The position numbers and the translations under genes are program-made. DNA of 64,000 nt from Desulfovibrionaceae bacterium (GTDB lineage Bacteria > Desulfobacterota > Desulfovibrionia > Desulfovibrionales > Desulfovibrionaceae): NCBI GenBank assembly GCA_016932995.1, contig JAFGBU010000008.1:1-64000 (forward strand), read 5' to 3'. Numbering within the stretch: position 1 is the stretch's first letter; each line of letters begins with the position of its first letter. Below the pieces are notes generated by a model, which did not search any database, was not told where the DNA came from, and saw only the letters and a list, made by a program, of their open reading frames with translations. This document shows positions 1 through 8,586 of the stretch, one piece after another.

Positions 1-533
1 CCGCGGCCAGGGCCACGGGCCTTGACATCCACGACTTCAACTGCGGGTTCAAGGCCTACCGCCGCAATGTGCTGGACAAGATCAGGGTCTTCGGCCAGCT
101 GCACCGCTACATCCCGGTCCTGGCCCATGTCCAGGGCTTCAGGGTCGGCGAGGCCAGGGTCAGAAACAGCCCGCGCAAGTACGGCCGATCGCGCTTTCCG
201 GCCCTGCGCTTCGGCGGGCTGTTCGACCTGCTCTCGATCCTGTTCACCTCCCGCTACAGCTTCAGCCCCCTGCACTTCTTCGGCAAGATCGGGCTGGCGC
301 TCATCGTGCCCAGCCTGCTGGTCCTCGGCTGGCTGATAGCCGGGCACGTGATCCGGGGCTTCGGCACGGTGCAGCCCCTGATCGGCCGTCCGCTCCTGCT
401 CCTCTCGGCCCTGGGCCTGCTCATCGGGGCCAACGTCTTTCTGACCGGGTTCGTCTGCGACCTGCTCCTGCACCACGGCATGCGCAGGAACCTGGGCGAT
501 ATCCTCGAGGGCCTTGTGGACGAGGAAGGGTAG
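1..533 (+). CDS. Family 2 glycosyltransferase, C-terminal part (cut by window edge)
   Basis: The reading frame is open from the first base and ends at a TAG at 531-533, so only the last ~176 residues are present. The visible part begins with the motif DFNCGFKAYRR, then a basic stretch (RNSPRKYGRSRF), typical of the end of the catalytic domain in dolichyl-phosphate-mannose-synthase-like GT2 enzymes. Two hydrophobic segments follow (about 85-110 and 125-145 of the visible part), as in DPM1/GtrB-like enzymes that charge a polyprenyl phosphate at the inner membrane. The donor sugar cannot be told. It lies 8 bp before the asparagine synthase gene and probably shares its transcript. Confidence 0.8.
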   Translation, partial: AARATGLDIHDFNCGFKAYRRNVLDKIRVFGQLHRYIPVLAHVQGFRVGEARVRNSPRKYGRSRFPALRFGGLFDLLSILFTSRYSFSPLHFFGKIGLALIVPSLLVLGWLIAGHVIRGFGTVQPLIGRPLLLLSALGLLIGANVFLTGFVCDLLLHHGMRRNLGDILEGLVDEEG

Positions 534-541
534 ACCGGCCC

Positions 542-2452
542 ATGTGCGGTTTCTTCGGCTGGCTTAAGGCCGGGGGCGATCTCTCCGGCCCCGAGCTGGA
601 CCAGGCCGTCCGGGCCGCGCAGAGCCTGGCCCACCGGGGCCCGGACGGCCGGGGCGAGTGGCGGGCGCCGGGCCTGTTCATGGGCCATCGCCGGCTGAAG
701 ATCATCGACCTCTCGGACGCCGCGGCCCAGCCCTTTGTCAGCGCTGACGGCCGCCATGTCCTGTCCTACAACGGCGAGATATACAACTACATCGAGCTCA
801 GATCCGAGCTGGAGCGGCAGGGCGTGGGCTTCAGGACCTCGTCGGACACCGAGGTCTTTTTGGCCGCGTTCTCCAATTGGGGCCCGGCCGCGTTCAGCCG
901 CTTCGACGGCATGTTCGCGGCCGCGATCCACGACACGACCACCGGCGTTCATTGGCTCACGCGCGACCCCCTGGGCCAGAAGCCTTTGTACTACTGCGTC
1001 GGGGACCAGGGCCTGGTCTACGCCTCGGAGCTCAGGGCCCTGGCCGGGCTGGAGGGCTTCGGCTGGCGCCTGGACCGCAGGGCCCTGCTGCGCTTTCTGA
1101 CCACCGGCTACTACGCCTGGGAGGACACCCCGATCAAGGGCCTGCGCAAGCTCTTGCCCGGCTGCTGGCTTGAGTTCTCGGGCCGCGGGGCCCGGATTGA
1201 GCGCTACTTCGACTCCCGGCCCGGCCAGGAGGTCCTGGACATCGGCCCTCAGGAGGCCGTGGCCGAGACCGAGAGGCTGGTGGTCCGGTCCTGCGAATTG
1301 TCCCTGCGCTCGGACGTGCCCTGCGGGGTGTTTCTTTCCGGGGGCGTGGACAGCTCGCTGATCGCCTCGATCTGCCGCGAGCTCGACCCGGACCTGGCCG
1401 CGTTCAGCGTGGCCATGGAGGAGCCGGACTACGACGAGAGCGCAAAGGCCCGGGCCGTGGCCGGGCAGCTCGGCCTGCGCAGGCACAGGGTCTACTCCCT
1501 GGGCGCGGACACGGTCAGGGAGTGCTTCGAGGACTATCTGTCCTTTCTGGACGAGCCCCAGGCCGATCCGGGATACGTCAACGCCCTGTTTCTCAGCCGG
1601 GCCTGCCGGGACGAGATCACCGTGGCCCTGGCCGGGGACGGCGGGGACGAGATGTTCGGGGGCTATCTGCCCTTCAAGGGCCTGGCATTTGAGCCCTGGC
1701 TGCGCCCTCTGCCGGGCCCTGTGCTGGCCCTGATGCGCGCCGTGTGCGGCCGCCTGCTGCCCGGCTCGGACACCTACCTGGGCCTCCAGTTCAAGGCATT
1801 GTCCTATCTGCAGGGCTTTCCCGCGCCCCTGGCCGCCAGGTTTCCGCTCTGGCTGGCGGCCATGGTCCCCGAGGGCCTCAAGAGGCTCTGCCCCTGGGCC
1901 GATGAGGGCTTTCTGGAGCGCTCGGGCGCGGCCGGCACGGTGTTCGACTTCGCGGCCCGGCTCATGGACGAGATGGCCGGGGCGAGCCTGCAGCAGAAGC
2001 TCTTGTACTTCTACCAGAAGACCTTTCTGCCCGAGTTCGTGTGCATGCACACGGACCGGGCGTCCATGCGCCACGGCCTGGAGGCCCGCTCCCCGTACCT
2101 TTCCGTCCCCCTGGTCAGGTTCGCCAACCGGCTCCCGGACAAGATCAGGATCAGCCGGGGCAGGCTCAAGTGGCCGCTCAAGGCCCTGCTCGCCAGGCGC
2201 GGTTTTTCCAAGGACATATCGGCCCAGGCCAAGCGCGGGTTCACCTTTCCCGTGGCCCGCTGGCTCAAGACCGTGCTTCGGCCCTACGCCGAGGAGGCCT
2301 TCAGGGACGAGGCCCTGGCCGGGCTCGTTGACCGCGGGGAGTTGGAGCGCATCTGGTCCGCGCACTGCGCGGGCAGGCGCAACGCCTACCGGATCATCCT
2401 CAACCTGATAAGCGTCCGGGCCTTTCGCAGGCGCTATCCGTCGATCGACTGA
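542..2452 (+). CDS. asnB: Asparagine synthase-like glutamine amidotransferase (first copy)
   Basis: 636 residues. The mature protein would begin with the N-terminal nucleophile Cys2 (MCGFFGW), followed by the class II glutaminase domain (RGPDGRGEW, SYNGEIYNY, about 1-210). The C-terminal synthetase domain carries the pyrophosphate loop SGGVDSS near residue 265 and GDGGDEMFGGY near 365. All key motifs are intact, so it should transfer glutamine ammonia to an adenylated carboxylate. In glycan clusters such paralogues often amidate uronic acids or other acidic groups rather than aspartate. A second, clearly divergent copy lies at 6658-8586. The 3' end overlaps the convergent glycosyltransferase gene by 19 bp. 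Confidence 0.9.
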   Translation: MCGFFGWLKAGGDLSGPELDQAVRAAQSLAHRGPDGRGEWRAPGLFMGHRRLKIIDLSDAAAQPFVSADGRHVLSYNGEIYNYIELRSELERQGVGFRTSSDTEVFLAAFSNWGPAAFSRFDGMFAAAIHDTTTGVHWLTRDPLGQKPLYYCVGDQGLVYASELRALAGLEGFGWRLDRRALLRFLTTGYYAWEDTPIKGLRKLLPGCWLEFSGRGARIERYFDSRPGQEVLDIGPQEAVAETERLVVRSCELSLRSDVPCGVFLSGGVDSSLIASICRELDPDLAAFSVAMEEPDYDESAKARAVAGQLGLRRHRVYSLGADTVRECFEDYLSFLDEPQADPGYVNALFLSRACRDEITVALAGDGGDEMFGGYLPFKGLAFEPWLRPLPGPVLALMRAVCGRLLPGSDTYLGLQFKALSYLQGFPAPLAARFPLWLAAMVPEGLKRLCPWADEGFLERSGAAGTVFDFAARLMDEMAGASLQQKLLYFYQKTFLPEFVCMHTDRASMRHGLEARSPYLSVPLVRFANRLPDKIRISRGRLKWPLKALLARRGFSKDISAQAKRGFTFPVARWLKTVLRPYAEEAFRDEALAGLVDRGELERIWSAHCAGRRNAYRIILNLISVRAFRRRYPSID

Positions 2453-3390
2453 GCCCGGGCCCGGCGCGATTCGGCCAGGACCCGGAGCAGCTTGGCCGGG
2501 ACCAGGCAGGCCAGGCCGGTCGGGACCAGGCCCTTGAACGAGCCGATCTCTTGGGCGGCCAGGCCCACGAGCCGCCTGGCCCGGGCCTGCTCCCCGGCCG
2601 CGAGGAGCTTTCTGGCCTGGGCCCGGCAGTGGGCGGCCACCGAGACCTTTCGCAGCGGCCCGTAGAGCGCGGGGAACAGCCGAGCCGCCTTGGCCGCGAC
2701 CGCGAAGCTCTTGAGCGCGGTCTCGACCACGTCCTCGGCCCGGGTGGAGTTGGCCGGGTGGATCCGGTAGCGGGCCAGGGGCTCGCGCACGCATCCCAGC
2801 GGGTATTCGGGCGCGATCCTCAGCCACAGGTCCCAGTCCTCCACGAAGCGCAGCCCGGGGTCGGGGTCAAAGCCCCCGGCCCGTTCGAGCACGGCCCGGC
2901 TCACCAGGGGCGTGGGCGAGCCTATGAAGTTGGTCAGGATCAGGCTTTGCGCGGCCGGGCCCTCGGCAAGATATACGGCGTGGCTTCTCTTGCGCAGGTC
3001 AAGGCCGGTGTCGTGGTCGAAGATGTAGTGGTCGCAGTAGCACCACTTGAGCCCGGATTTTTCGAGCAGTTGGACTTGCTTTTCGATCTTTCGGGGCAGC
3101 CAGAGGTCGTCGGAGTCCACAAAGGCGACGTATTCCCCCGCGGCCTGGGCCAGGCCGGCGTTTCTGGCCGCGGCGGGCAGGCCGCTGCGCTCGGTCCTCA
3201 GGTATCTGATCCTGGGGTCGGCCAGGCCCCGGACGCGCTCGGCCGTGTCGTCGGTCGAGCCGTCGTCCACCACCAGGACCTCGAGCGCGGGATAGGTCTG
3301 GCCGAGCACGCTGGCCAGGGTGTGCATGAGCAGTTCGGCGCGGTTGTAGGTCGGGATGACCACGCTGACCAGGTCTCGGGCCTTGGGCAT
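2434..3390 (-). CDS. Family 2 glycosyltransferase
   Basis: 318 residues. It opens with the GT-A signature VSVVIPTYNRAELL, then VLVVDDGSTDDT (nucleotide/metal-binding region) and FVDSDDLW (DXD-like) near residue 105. A C-terminal helical region of ~100 residues has no clear transmembrane segment, so the enzyme is probably cytosolic and adds one sugar from a nucleotide donor. It is the last gene of a three-gene minus-strand operon (sulfotransferase, methyltransferase, this gene), 13 bp after the methyltransferase. Donor and acceptor are unknown. Confidence 0.88.
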   Translation of the reverse strand: MPKARDLVSVVIPTYNRAELLMHTLASVLGQTYPALEVLVVDDGSTDDTAERVRGLADPRIRYLRTERSGLPAAARNAGLAQAAGEYVAFVDSDDLWLPRKIEKQVQLLEKSGLKWCYCDHYIFDHDTGLDLRKRSHAVYLAEGPAAQSLILTNFIGSPTPLVSRAVLERAGGFDPDPGLRFVEDWDLWLRIAPEYPLGCVREPLARYRIHPANSTRAEDVVETALKSFAVAAKAARLFPALYGPLRKVSVAAHCRAQARKLLAAGEQARARRLVGLAAQEIGSFKGLVPTGLACLVPAKLLRVLAESRRARAQSIDG

Positions 3391-3403
3391 GGCCGTCCCC
3401 TGC

Positions 3404-4348
3404 TCAGGCCTTGATCCCCAGGACGTGGTGGGCGGCCTTTTCGGTCCCGGAGGGGTTCAGCACGGTCATCCTGGAGAAGCCGCCCTTTTTCATCCAGCCC
3501 TTGATGACCGGCATGGGGATGACCCAGTTGTAGAAGGGCGAGAGCAGGTCCAGGATGGGGTTCTTGTTGCTCTTGGGCAGGCCGCGCAGCCTGCGCAGCA
3601 GGTTCTTGAGGTTCTCCGCCAGGGGGTAGTCCGGGTCCCAGCGGCGGTTGACGATGTCGTCGATCAGCCGCATGCGCGACTTAAAGTCCTTGAGGGAGTG
3701 GAACTTGCGCCTCTGGATGTTGGTGAGCGCCTGGCCGTGTATGCCCTGGGGCGCGTAGACCATCAGGTACAGGGCCCCGCCGGGCCTGATGGTCGCCGCG
3801 GCGTTGAGAAAGGCCCGCAGAGGGTCGTGGGTGCACATGGCCACGCCCCACAGGTTGCCGAAGTCAAAATGCGCGGCCAGCTCCGGGTGCTCCTCGTCCA
3901 GGCGCATGAGGTCGGCCCGGAGCACGTTGCTGTTGAAGGTCCGGGTGCTTTCAAGCCCGCTCTCGGACATGTCCACGGATAGCACGGACTTGGCCCCGAT
4001 CCCGAGCATGGTCTTGGTCCAGCGGCCCATGCCGCAGCCCAGGTCGATGCACTCCTTGCCCCGGATCAGGTCCGGGTCGATGGGCCGCTCCAGGACCTTG
4101 ACCCCGGGGTCCTGGTGGGCGAACCCCCGGCCCTTGGGATGCGTCCCGGTCCATTCGTAGATGCGGTCGTCTATGTACTCGTCGCCGGTGCACGCGCCGG
4201 CGTAGGTCGCGTGCTCCGGGTCCCCGCCGAAGGCCAGCTTCCACTGCAGGTCGAACTGCTCGGAGTAGCCCTTTGGCGGGGGCCCGTATCTTCCGGAGTA
4301 TTCGTCGCTCCAGACGAGCAGGCCTTCATCGAAGTGCGGGTTTTTCAT
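3404..4348 (-). CDS. SAM-dependent methyltransferase
   Basis: 314 residues. The class I methyltransferase core is in the middle: motif I CIDLGCGMGRWTKTM near residue 100, the acidic residue at the end of strand 2 in VLSVDMSESGLE, and GNLWGVAMCTHD near residue 168. The ~90 residues before it contain aromatic and charged segments that may bind the acceptor. It sits between a sulfotransferase and a glycosyltransferase on the same strand, which suggests methylation of a sugar or lipid headgroup. The substrate is not identifiable. Confidence 0.82.
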   Translation of the reverse strand: MKNPHFDEGLLVWSDEYSGRYGPPPKGYSEQFDLQWKLAFGGDPEHATYAGACTGDEYIDDRIYEWTGTHPKGRGFAHQDPGVKVLERPIDPDLIRGKECIDLGCGMGRWTKTMLGIGAKSVLSVDMSESGLESTRTFNSNVLRADLMRLDEEHPELAAHFDFGNLWGVAMCTHDPLRAFLNAAATIRPGGALYLMVYAPQGIHGQALTNIQRRKFHSLKDFKSRMRLIDDIVNRRWDPDYPLAENLKNLLRRLRGLPKSNKNPILDLLSPFYNWVIPMPVIKGWMKKGGFSRMTVLNPSGTEKAAHHVLGIKA

Positions 4349-4424
4349 GTTCCGGCGTCTGGTTCGGGTTTTTGAACGCAGGGGCGCTGTCCTGGGGCCT
4401 GTCTATGTGCTGGGCCGCGCGCAG

Positions 4425-5303
4425 TCAAGCTCGGGTCCGCGAGTAGCCGAGCCGGGAGAAGAGCGGCTCGCTCAAATCGGCCACCAGGTCCTGGGTCTTG
4501 GGGTCCAGGTTTTGCCTCCAGGCCTCGTCCAGGACGATCGTGCCGTCAAAGGTCTTGCGCATCTTGTTGCCGATGGTGTGGGTGTTTGCGGGATCGTAGG
4601 GGGCCTCGCAGACCGGCTCGAAGGGCTGGCCCAGAAAGGCCAGGACCTCGCGCATTTTGGCCGCCGGGTCCCGGCACAGGTCCTCGTAGCGCAGGAGCAG
4701 GTACTCGCAGCCCAGGGCCGGGTTCTTGAGCATGGCTATCCAGCGGTGGTGCCTCCAGGCCCGGGCCGTGTTCTGGGGATCGGCCCCGGCCACGTACTTG
4801 AGCCGGGAGTTGTGAAACCCCCTGGGGTCCCTGACCAGGTGGATGATCCGGGTCCGGGCCGCGCGGCCGAGCATGCTCTTGAGGGTCAGGACCTTGCCCA
4901 CGCTCTTTTCGCCGTCCACGAACTCCTCGCTTTTCTGGAGCTCGCAGGCCGCGCGGCGGAAGGCAAGATGCGTCTCCAAAAAGGCGCGCGAGCCCCTGGC
5001 CAGGGCCCAGACATTGGGGCCGAAGGCCAGGCCCAGCCCGGTCAGGGCCATGGTCTTGATGGTTCCGGCCGGACGCTCGGGCAAGAGGCGCTCGGGGTCG
5101 CTCCCCGGCGTGGCCCGGACCCTGGCCGTGAGCTCGCGCCAGAACGGGCACCGGCCGAAGGTCTCCTTGCAGGTGCAGACCTCGTCGGGCCTGAACCTGG
5201 GCACCGTGTCCCCCAGGCAGGTCAGTTTCGAGTGCCTGTCCAGCAGGATGGCCAGCAGGGTGGCCCCGTGGTACGAGGGGCAGAGGATGAAGTTGAGATT
5301 CAC
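4425..5303 (-). CDS. Sulfotransferase (PAPS-dependent family)
   Basis: 292 residues. The N-terminus (FILCPSYHGATLLAILLDRH) has the position and shape of the 5'-phosphosulfate loop of PAPS sulfotransferases, and RIIHLVRDPRGFHNSRLKY near residue 145 matches the 3'-phosphate-binding segment. The loop is unusual: HGAT replaces the more common SGTT/KSGT. It is the first gene of a minus-strand operon with a methyltransferase and a glycosyltransferase, behind a TTGACA promoter. It probably sulfates a glycan or glycolipid of the cluster. A sulfotransferase-fold protein with another role cannot be excluded. Confidence 0.75.
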   Translation of the reverse strand: MNLNFILCPSYHGATLLAILLDRHSKLTCLGDTVPRFRPDEVCTCKETFGRCPFWRELTARVRATPGSDPERLLPERPAGTIKTMALTGLGLAFGPNVWALARGSRAFLETHLAFRRAACELQKSEEFVDGEKSVGKVLTLKSMLGRAARTRIIHLVRDPRGFHNSRLKYVAGADPQNTARAWRHHRWIAMLKNPALGCEYLLLRYEDLCRDPAAKMREVLAFLGQPFEPVCEAPYDPANTHTIGNKMRKTFDGTIVLDEAWRQNLDPKTQDLVADLSEPLFSRLGYSRTRA

Positions 5304-5357
5304 GCTCCTACCTTGGAATTGGCATGCGCGCCGGCCCGATCCGGCCCGGCCCGGCGC

Positions 5358-5386
5358 GGTTTTTAATGTCCCAGTAACGCGGGGAT
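5358..5386 (-). promoter_or_regulatory. Predicted sigma-70 promoter for the sulfotransferase operon
   Basis: Reading the minus strand, TTGACA (5386-5381) is followed after 17 bases by CATTAA (5363-5358). The -35 box is perfect and the -10 box matches 3 of 6. It lies about 55 bases before the ATG at 5303, in the 187-bp gap between divergent genes. Confidence 0.45.
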
Positions 5387-5422
5387 GTCAATCGGCCGCG
5401 TCCGGGCCCCTCGTCCGGGCCG

Positions 5423-5451
5423 TGGACAGCCGGGCCGATAGTCCATAGGAT
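5423..5451 (+). promoter_or_regulatory. Predicted sigma-70 promoter for the long biosynthetic operon
   Basis: TGGACA (5423-5428, 5 of 6) and TAGGAT (5446-5451, 4 of 6) are separated by exactly 17 bases, about 40 bases upstream of the ATG at 5491. From here to 21706 all genes are on the plus strand with no gap above ~105 bp, so this may drive a transcript reaching the megasynthase. Confidence 0.45.
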
Positions 5452-5490
5452 GCCCTGTCGCGGCGTGCGTTTGGCAGAGGAATTTTGAGC

Positions 5491-6588
5491 ATGAACATCG
5501 CCTTGGCCATATCCCGCCTCGGGCCGGGCGGGGCCGAGAGGGTGGCCAGCACCCTGGCCAACGCCTGGGCCCGGGCCGGGGACCGGGTGGATATTTTGAC
5601 CCTGGAGCAGGCCGGGATCGAGCCGTTTTTCGAGCTCGACCCCCTGGTCAGGCTCCACGCCCTGGGCCTGGCCGGCCGCTCCGCGGGCCTTTTGAGCGCC
5701 GCGGCCAACAACCTGCGCCGGGTCTTTGCCCTGCGCCGGGCATTGATGGAGATCGGCCCGGACGTGGTCGTGGGTTTTGTGGACGCGACCAACGTCCTGG
5801 TCCTGCTGGCCTGCCTGGGCCTTGGCCTGCCGGTGGTGGCCTGCGAGCGCACCGACCCCGCGGTCCACGACCCGGGCCGCGTCTGGTCCCTGCTGCGCCG
5901 GACACTCTATCCCCGGGCGGCCGCGGTGGTCGTCCAGACCGCGGCCGCGGCCCGGGGCCTGCCTTCTGGCCTCAGGGCGCGGCTTGAGATCATGCCCAAC
6001 CCGGTGCTCGTCCCGAGTCGGGTCCCGGGACCGTGTCCCCACTTTCCCCGGCCCCTGGTCATGGGCCTTGGCCGCTTGACCCGGGAAAAGGGCTTCGACC
6101 TTTTGCTCCGGGCCTTTGCCCTGGTCGCGGCCGAACGGCCGGACTGGAGCCTGGCCCTGGTGGGCGACGGCCCGGACAGGGAGGGGCTGGAGGCCTTGAG
6201 GGACGAGCTCGGGCTGGGGGGCCGGGTCCTGTTCAGCGGCTGGCTCGCGGATGTCGGCGGCTGCCTGGCCCAGGCCGACGTGTTCGCGCTCCCTTCGCGC
6301 TACGAGGGCTTTCCCAACGCCCTGTGCGAGGCCATGGCCCTGGGCCTGGCCGTGGTGGCCGCGGACTGCCCGAGCGGCCCGGCCGAGATCGTGGTTGACG
6401 GCCGAAACGGCCTTTTGGTCCCGGCCGGGGACCCCGAGGCCCTGGCCGAGGCCCTGGCCCGGCTCATGGACGACGAGGCCCTGCGCCGGGCCCTGGCCGC
6501 GGCCGCGCCCGAGATACTTGAGCGCTTCGGGCTTGAGAGGACGCTCTCCAGGTGGAACTCCCTGCTCGGCCGGGTGGCGCGTGGCTGA
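5491..6588 (+). CDS. Family 4 glycosyltransferase
   Basis: 365 residues, GT-B fold. The N-terminus has the GT4 glycine loop (ISRLGPGGAERVASTLANAW). The C-terminal donor domain has GRLTREKGFDLLLRAF near 190, DGPDREGLEAL and the EX7E-type segment PSRYEGFPNALCEAMALGLAVVA near 270-295. I chose the ATG at 5491 because GAGG ends 10 bases upstream; a TTG two codons earlier sits too close to that site. It is the first gene of the plus-strand run that includes the megasynthase. Confidence 0.9.
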   Translation: MNIALAISRLGPGGAERVASTLANAWARAGDRVDILTLEQAGIEPFFELDPLVRLHALGLAGRSAGLLSAAANNLRRVFALRRALMEIGPDVVVGFVDATNVLVLLACLGLGLPVVACERTDPAVHDPGRVWSLLRRTLYPRAAAVVVQTAAAARGLPSGLRARLEIMPNPVLVPSRVPGPCPHFPRPLVMGLGRLTREKGFDLLLRAFALVAAERPDWSLALVGDGPDREGLEALRDELGLGGRVLFSGWLADVGGCLAQADVFALPSRYEGFPNALCEAMALGLAVVAADCPSGPAEIVVDGRNGLLVPAGDPEALAEALARLMDDEALRRALAAAAPEILERFGLERTLSRWNSLLGRVARG

Positions 6589-6657
6589 GCCCCGGTCAGG
6601 GGCCTTTTCGCCGCCCCGGGATAGACAGGGCCGCCGGTTTCGACCATATTCCCGACC

Positions 6658-8586
6658 ATGTGCGGCATAACCGGCGTCTTTTCCCCCCACGAATCGATCC
6701 CGGCCGAGGCCGGGGACGCGCTCCGGGCCATGGCCGAGAGCCTGGCCCACCGGGGCCCGGACGCCTCCGGGGTCTGGCTCGACCCTGAGGCGGGCTGCGG
6801 CCTGGGCCATCGCCGGCTCTCGATCATCGAGCTCTCGCCCCTGGGCGGCCAGCCCATGGTCTCGTCCTGCGGCCGCTACGTCCTGGTCTTCAACGGCGAG
6901 GTCTACAACTTCAAGGCCCTGCGCAGGGAGCTTGAGGCCTTGGGCCGCGTGTTCAGGGGCGGGTCGGACACCGAGGTCGCGCTCGAGGCCGTGGCCCACT
7001 GGGGCCTTGAGCAGGCCCTTGAGCGCTTCGTGGGCATGTTCGCCCTGGCCGTGTGGGACAGGGGGCAGCGGGTCCTGCGCCTGGCCCGGGACCGGCTGGG
7101 GATCAAGCCCCTGTACTACGGCTGGACCGCCGGCAGAAAGCTCTTTGTCTTCGGGTCCGAGCTGAAGGCCCTGAAGGCCTGGCCCGGGTTCGACAACCAG
7201 CTGGACCGCGACGCCCTGGCCCTGTTCTTCCGCTACGGCTACGTGCCCGGGCCGCACTCCATCTACCGGGAGGTGTCCAAGCTCATGCCCGGCCGGGTGC
7301 TCAGCCTGGGCAAGGGCGAGGCCGAGCCGCGGATCAGGACCTACTGGTCGGCGGAGGAGGTCTGGTCCAGGGGCGCGGCGCGGCCCTTTGCCGGGACCGA
7401 GGCCGAGGCCGTGGACGGCCTGGAGGCCCTGCTCAAGGACTCCGTGGCCCTGCGCATGATCGCGGACGTGCCCTTGGGGGCGTTCTTGTCCGGGGGCGTG
7501 GACTCCTCCCTGGTCGTGGCCCTGATGCAGGCCCAGAGCAGCCGGCCGGTGCGCACCTTTTCCATCGGGTTCAAGGAGCGGCGCTTCAACGAGGCGGACC
7601 ACGCCAGGGCCGTGGCCGGGTACCTGGGCGCCGAGCACACCGAGCTCTGCCTCTCGCCCCAGGACCTCTTGGAAGTGGTCCCGGACATGCCCAGGCATTG
7701 GGACGAGCCCTTTGCCGACTCCTCGCAGATCCCGACCTTTTGCGTGAGCCGCCTGGCCCGCCAGGGGGTCACGGTCAGCCTGTCCGGGGACGGCGGGGAC
7801 GAGCTGTTCAACGGCTACGACCGCTATCACTTCATAGACCGGGTCTGGCGTCTGGCCCACCGCGTGCCCCGGACCGCGCGCAAGGTCCTGGCCGCGACGG
7901 GCAAGGCCCTTCCCGAGTCCCTGTATCTGGTCCTGGGCCGCCTGGGCCCCAAGATAAGGTGGCGGCTGGACGCCCTGGGCTGCAAGGACTTCCAGGACTT
8001 CTACCGCTATCTGTTCTCCCACCACCGGGACCCGGCCAGGTTCGTGCTCGGCGCGCGCGAGCCGCAGACCGCGTTCACCCGGCCCCTGGCCGCGTCCGGA
8101 CTGGACAGGTACCAGGTCATGAGCCTCTTGGACCTCTTGGCCTACCTGCCGGACGACATCCTGACCAAGGTCGACCGGGCGAGCATGGCCGTGGGCCTGG
8201 AGGCCAGGGTCCCGATCCTGGACCACCGGGTGGTGGAGCTCGCGGCCTGCCTGCCCACGACCATGAAGGTCAAGGCCGGCCGGGGCAAGTGGGTCTTGAG
8301 GCAGGTCCTCTACCGCCACCTGCCCAGGCAGTTGGTGGACCGGCCCAAGATGGGCTTCGGCGTGCCCGTGGAGGACTGGCTGGCCAAGGACCTGCGCGAG
8401 TGGTGCGAGTCCCTGCTCGACCCGGCGATGATCCGGGCCCAGGGCTTCCTGGACGTCGACGAGGTCGGCCGCATGTGGCGCGGGTACCTGGGGGGCCAGA
8501 AGAACTGGTGCCACCAGCTCTGGGACGTGCTCATGTTCCAGGCCTGGCTCGGGGCCAATGACCAGGCCCTTGGGGGGCGGCGGTGA
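6658..8586 (+). CDS. asnB: Asparagine synthase-like glutamine amidotransferase (second copy)
   Basis: 642 residues. Cys2 (MCGITGVF) is intact, with RGPDASGVW and FNGEVYNF in the glutaminase domain. In the synthetase domain SGGVDSS lies near residue 280, followed by GDGGDELFNGY near 380 and the C-terminal KVDRASMAVGLEARVP block. It is closer to the housekeeping/exopolysaccharide AsnB pattern than the copy at 542 and is not a recent tandem duplicate. Its GTGA end overlaps the next start, indicating coupled translation. No good Shine-Dalgarno is visible before its ATG. Confidence 0.92.
   Translation: MCGITGVFSPHESIPAEAGDALRAMAESLAHRGPDASGVWLDPEAGCGLGHRRLSIIELSPLGGQPMVSSCGRYVLVFNGEVYNFKALRRELEALGRVFRGGSDTEVALEAVAHWGLEQALERFVGMFALAVWDRGQRVLRLARDRLGIKPLYYGWTAGRKLFVFGSELKALKAWPGFDNQLDRDALALFFRYGYVPGPHSIYREVSKLMPGRVLSLGKGEAEPRIRTYWSAEEVWSRGAARPFAGTEAEAVDGLEALLKDSVALRMIADVPLGAFLSGGVDSSLVVALMQAQSSRPVRTFSIGFKERRFNEADHARAVAGYLGAEHTELCLSPQDLLEVVPDMPRHWDEPFADSSQIPTFCVSRLARQGVTVSLSGDGGDELFNGYDRYHFIDRVWRLAHRVPRTARKVLAATGKALPESLYLVLGRLGPKIRWRLDALGCKDFQDFYRYLFSHHRDPARFVLGAREPQTAFTRPLAASGLDRYQVMSLLDLLAYLPDDILTKVDRASMAVGLEARVPILDHRVVELAACLPTTMKVKAGRGKWVLRQVLYRHLPRQLVDRPKMGFGVPVEDWLAKDLREWCESLLDPAMIRAQGFLDVDEVGRMWRGYLGGQKNWCHQLWDVLMFQAWLGANDQALGGRR

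Noticed and set aside
254-2827. An 857-codon minus-strand open frame opposite asnB.
   Set aside because: It covers strands of three real genes and shows no motifs.
5471-5494. A sigma-54 site in TTGGCAGAGGAATTTTGAGC before the GT4 gene.
   Set aside because: The GG and GC elements are about 14 bases apart instead of 10, and the sequence overlaps the ribosome-binding site.
5308-8514. A 1068-codon minus-strand open frame opposite GT4 and asnB.
   Set aside because: Same low-complexity composition, and it lies opposite two genes with complete catalytic motifs.
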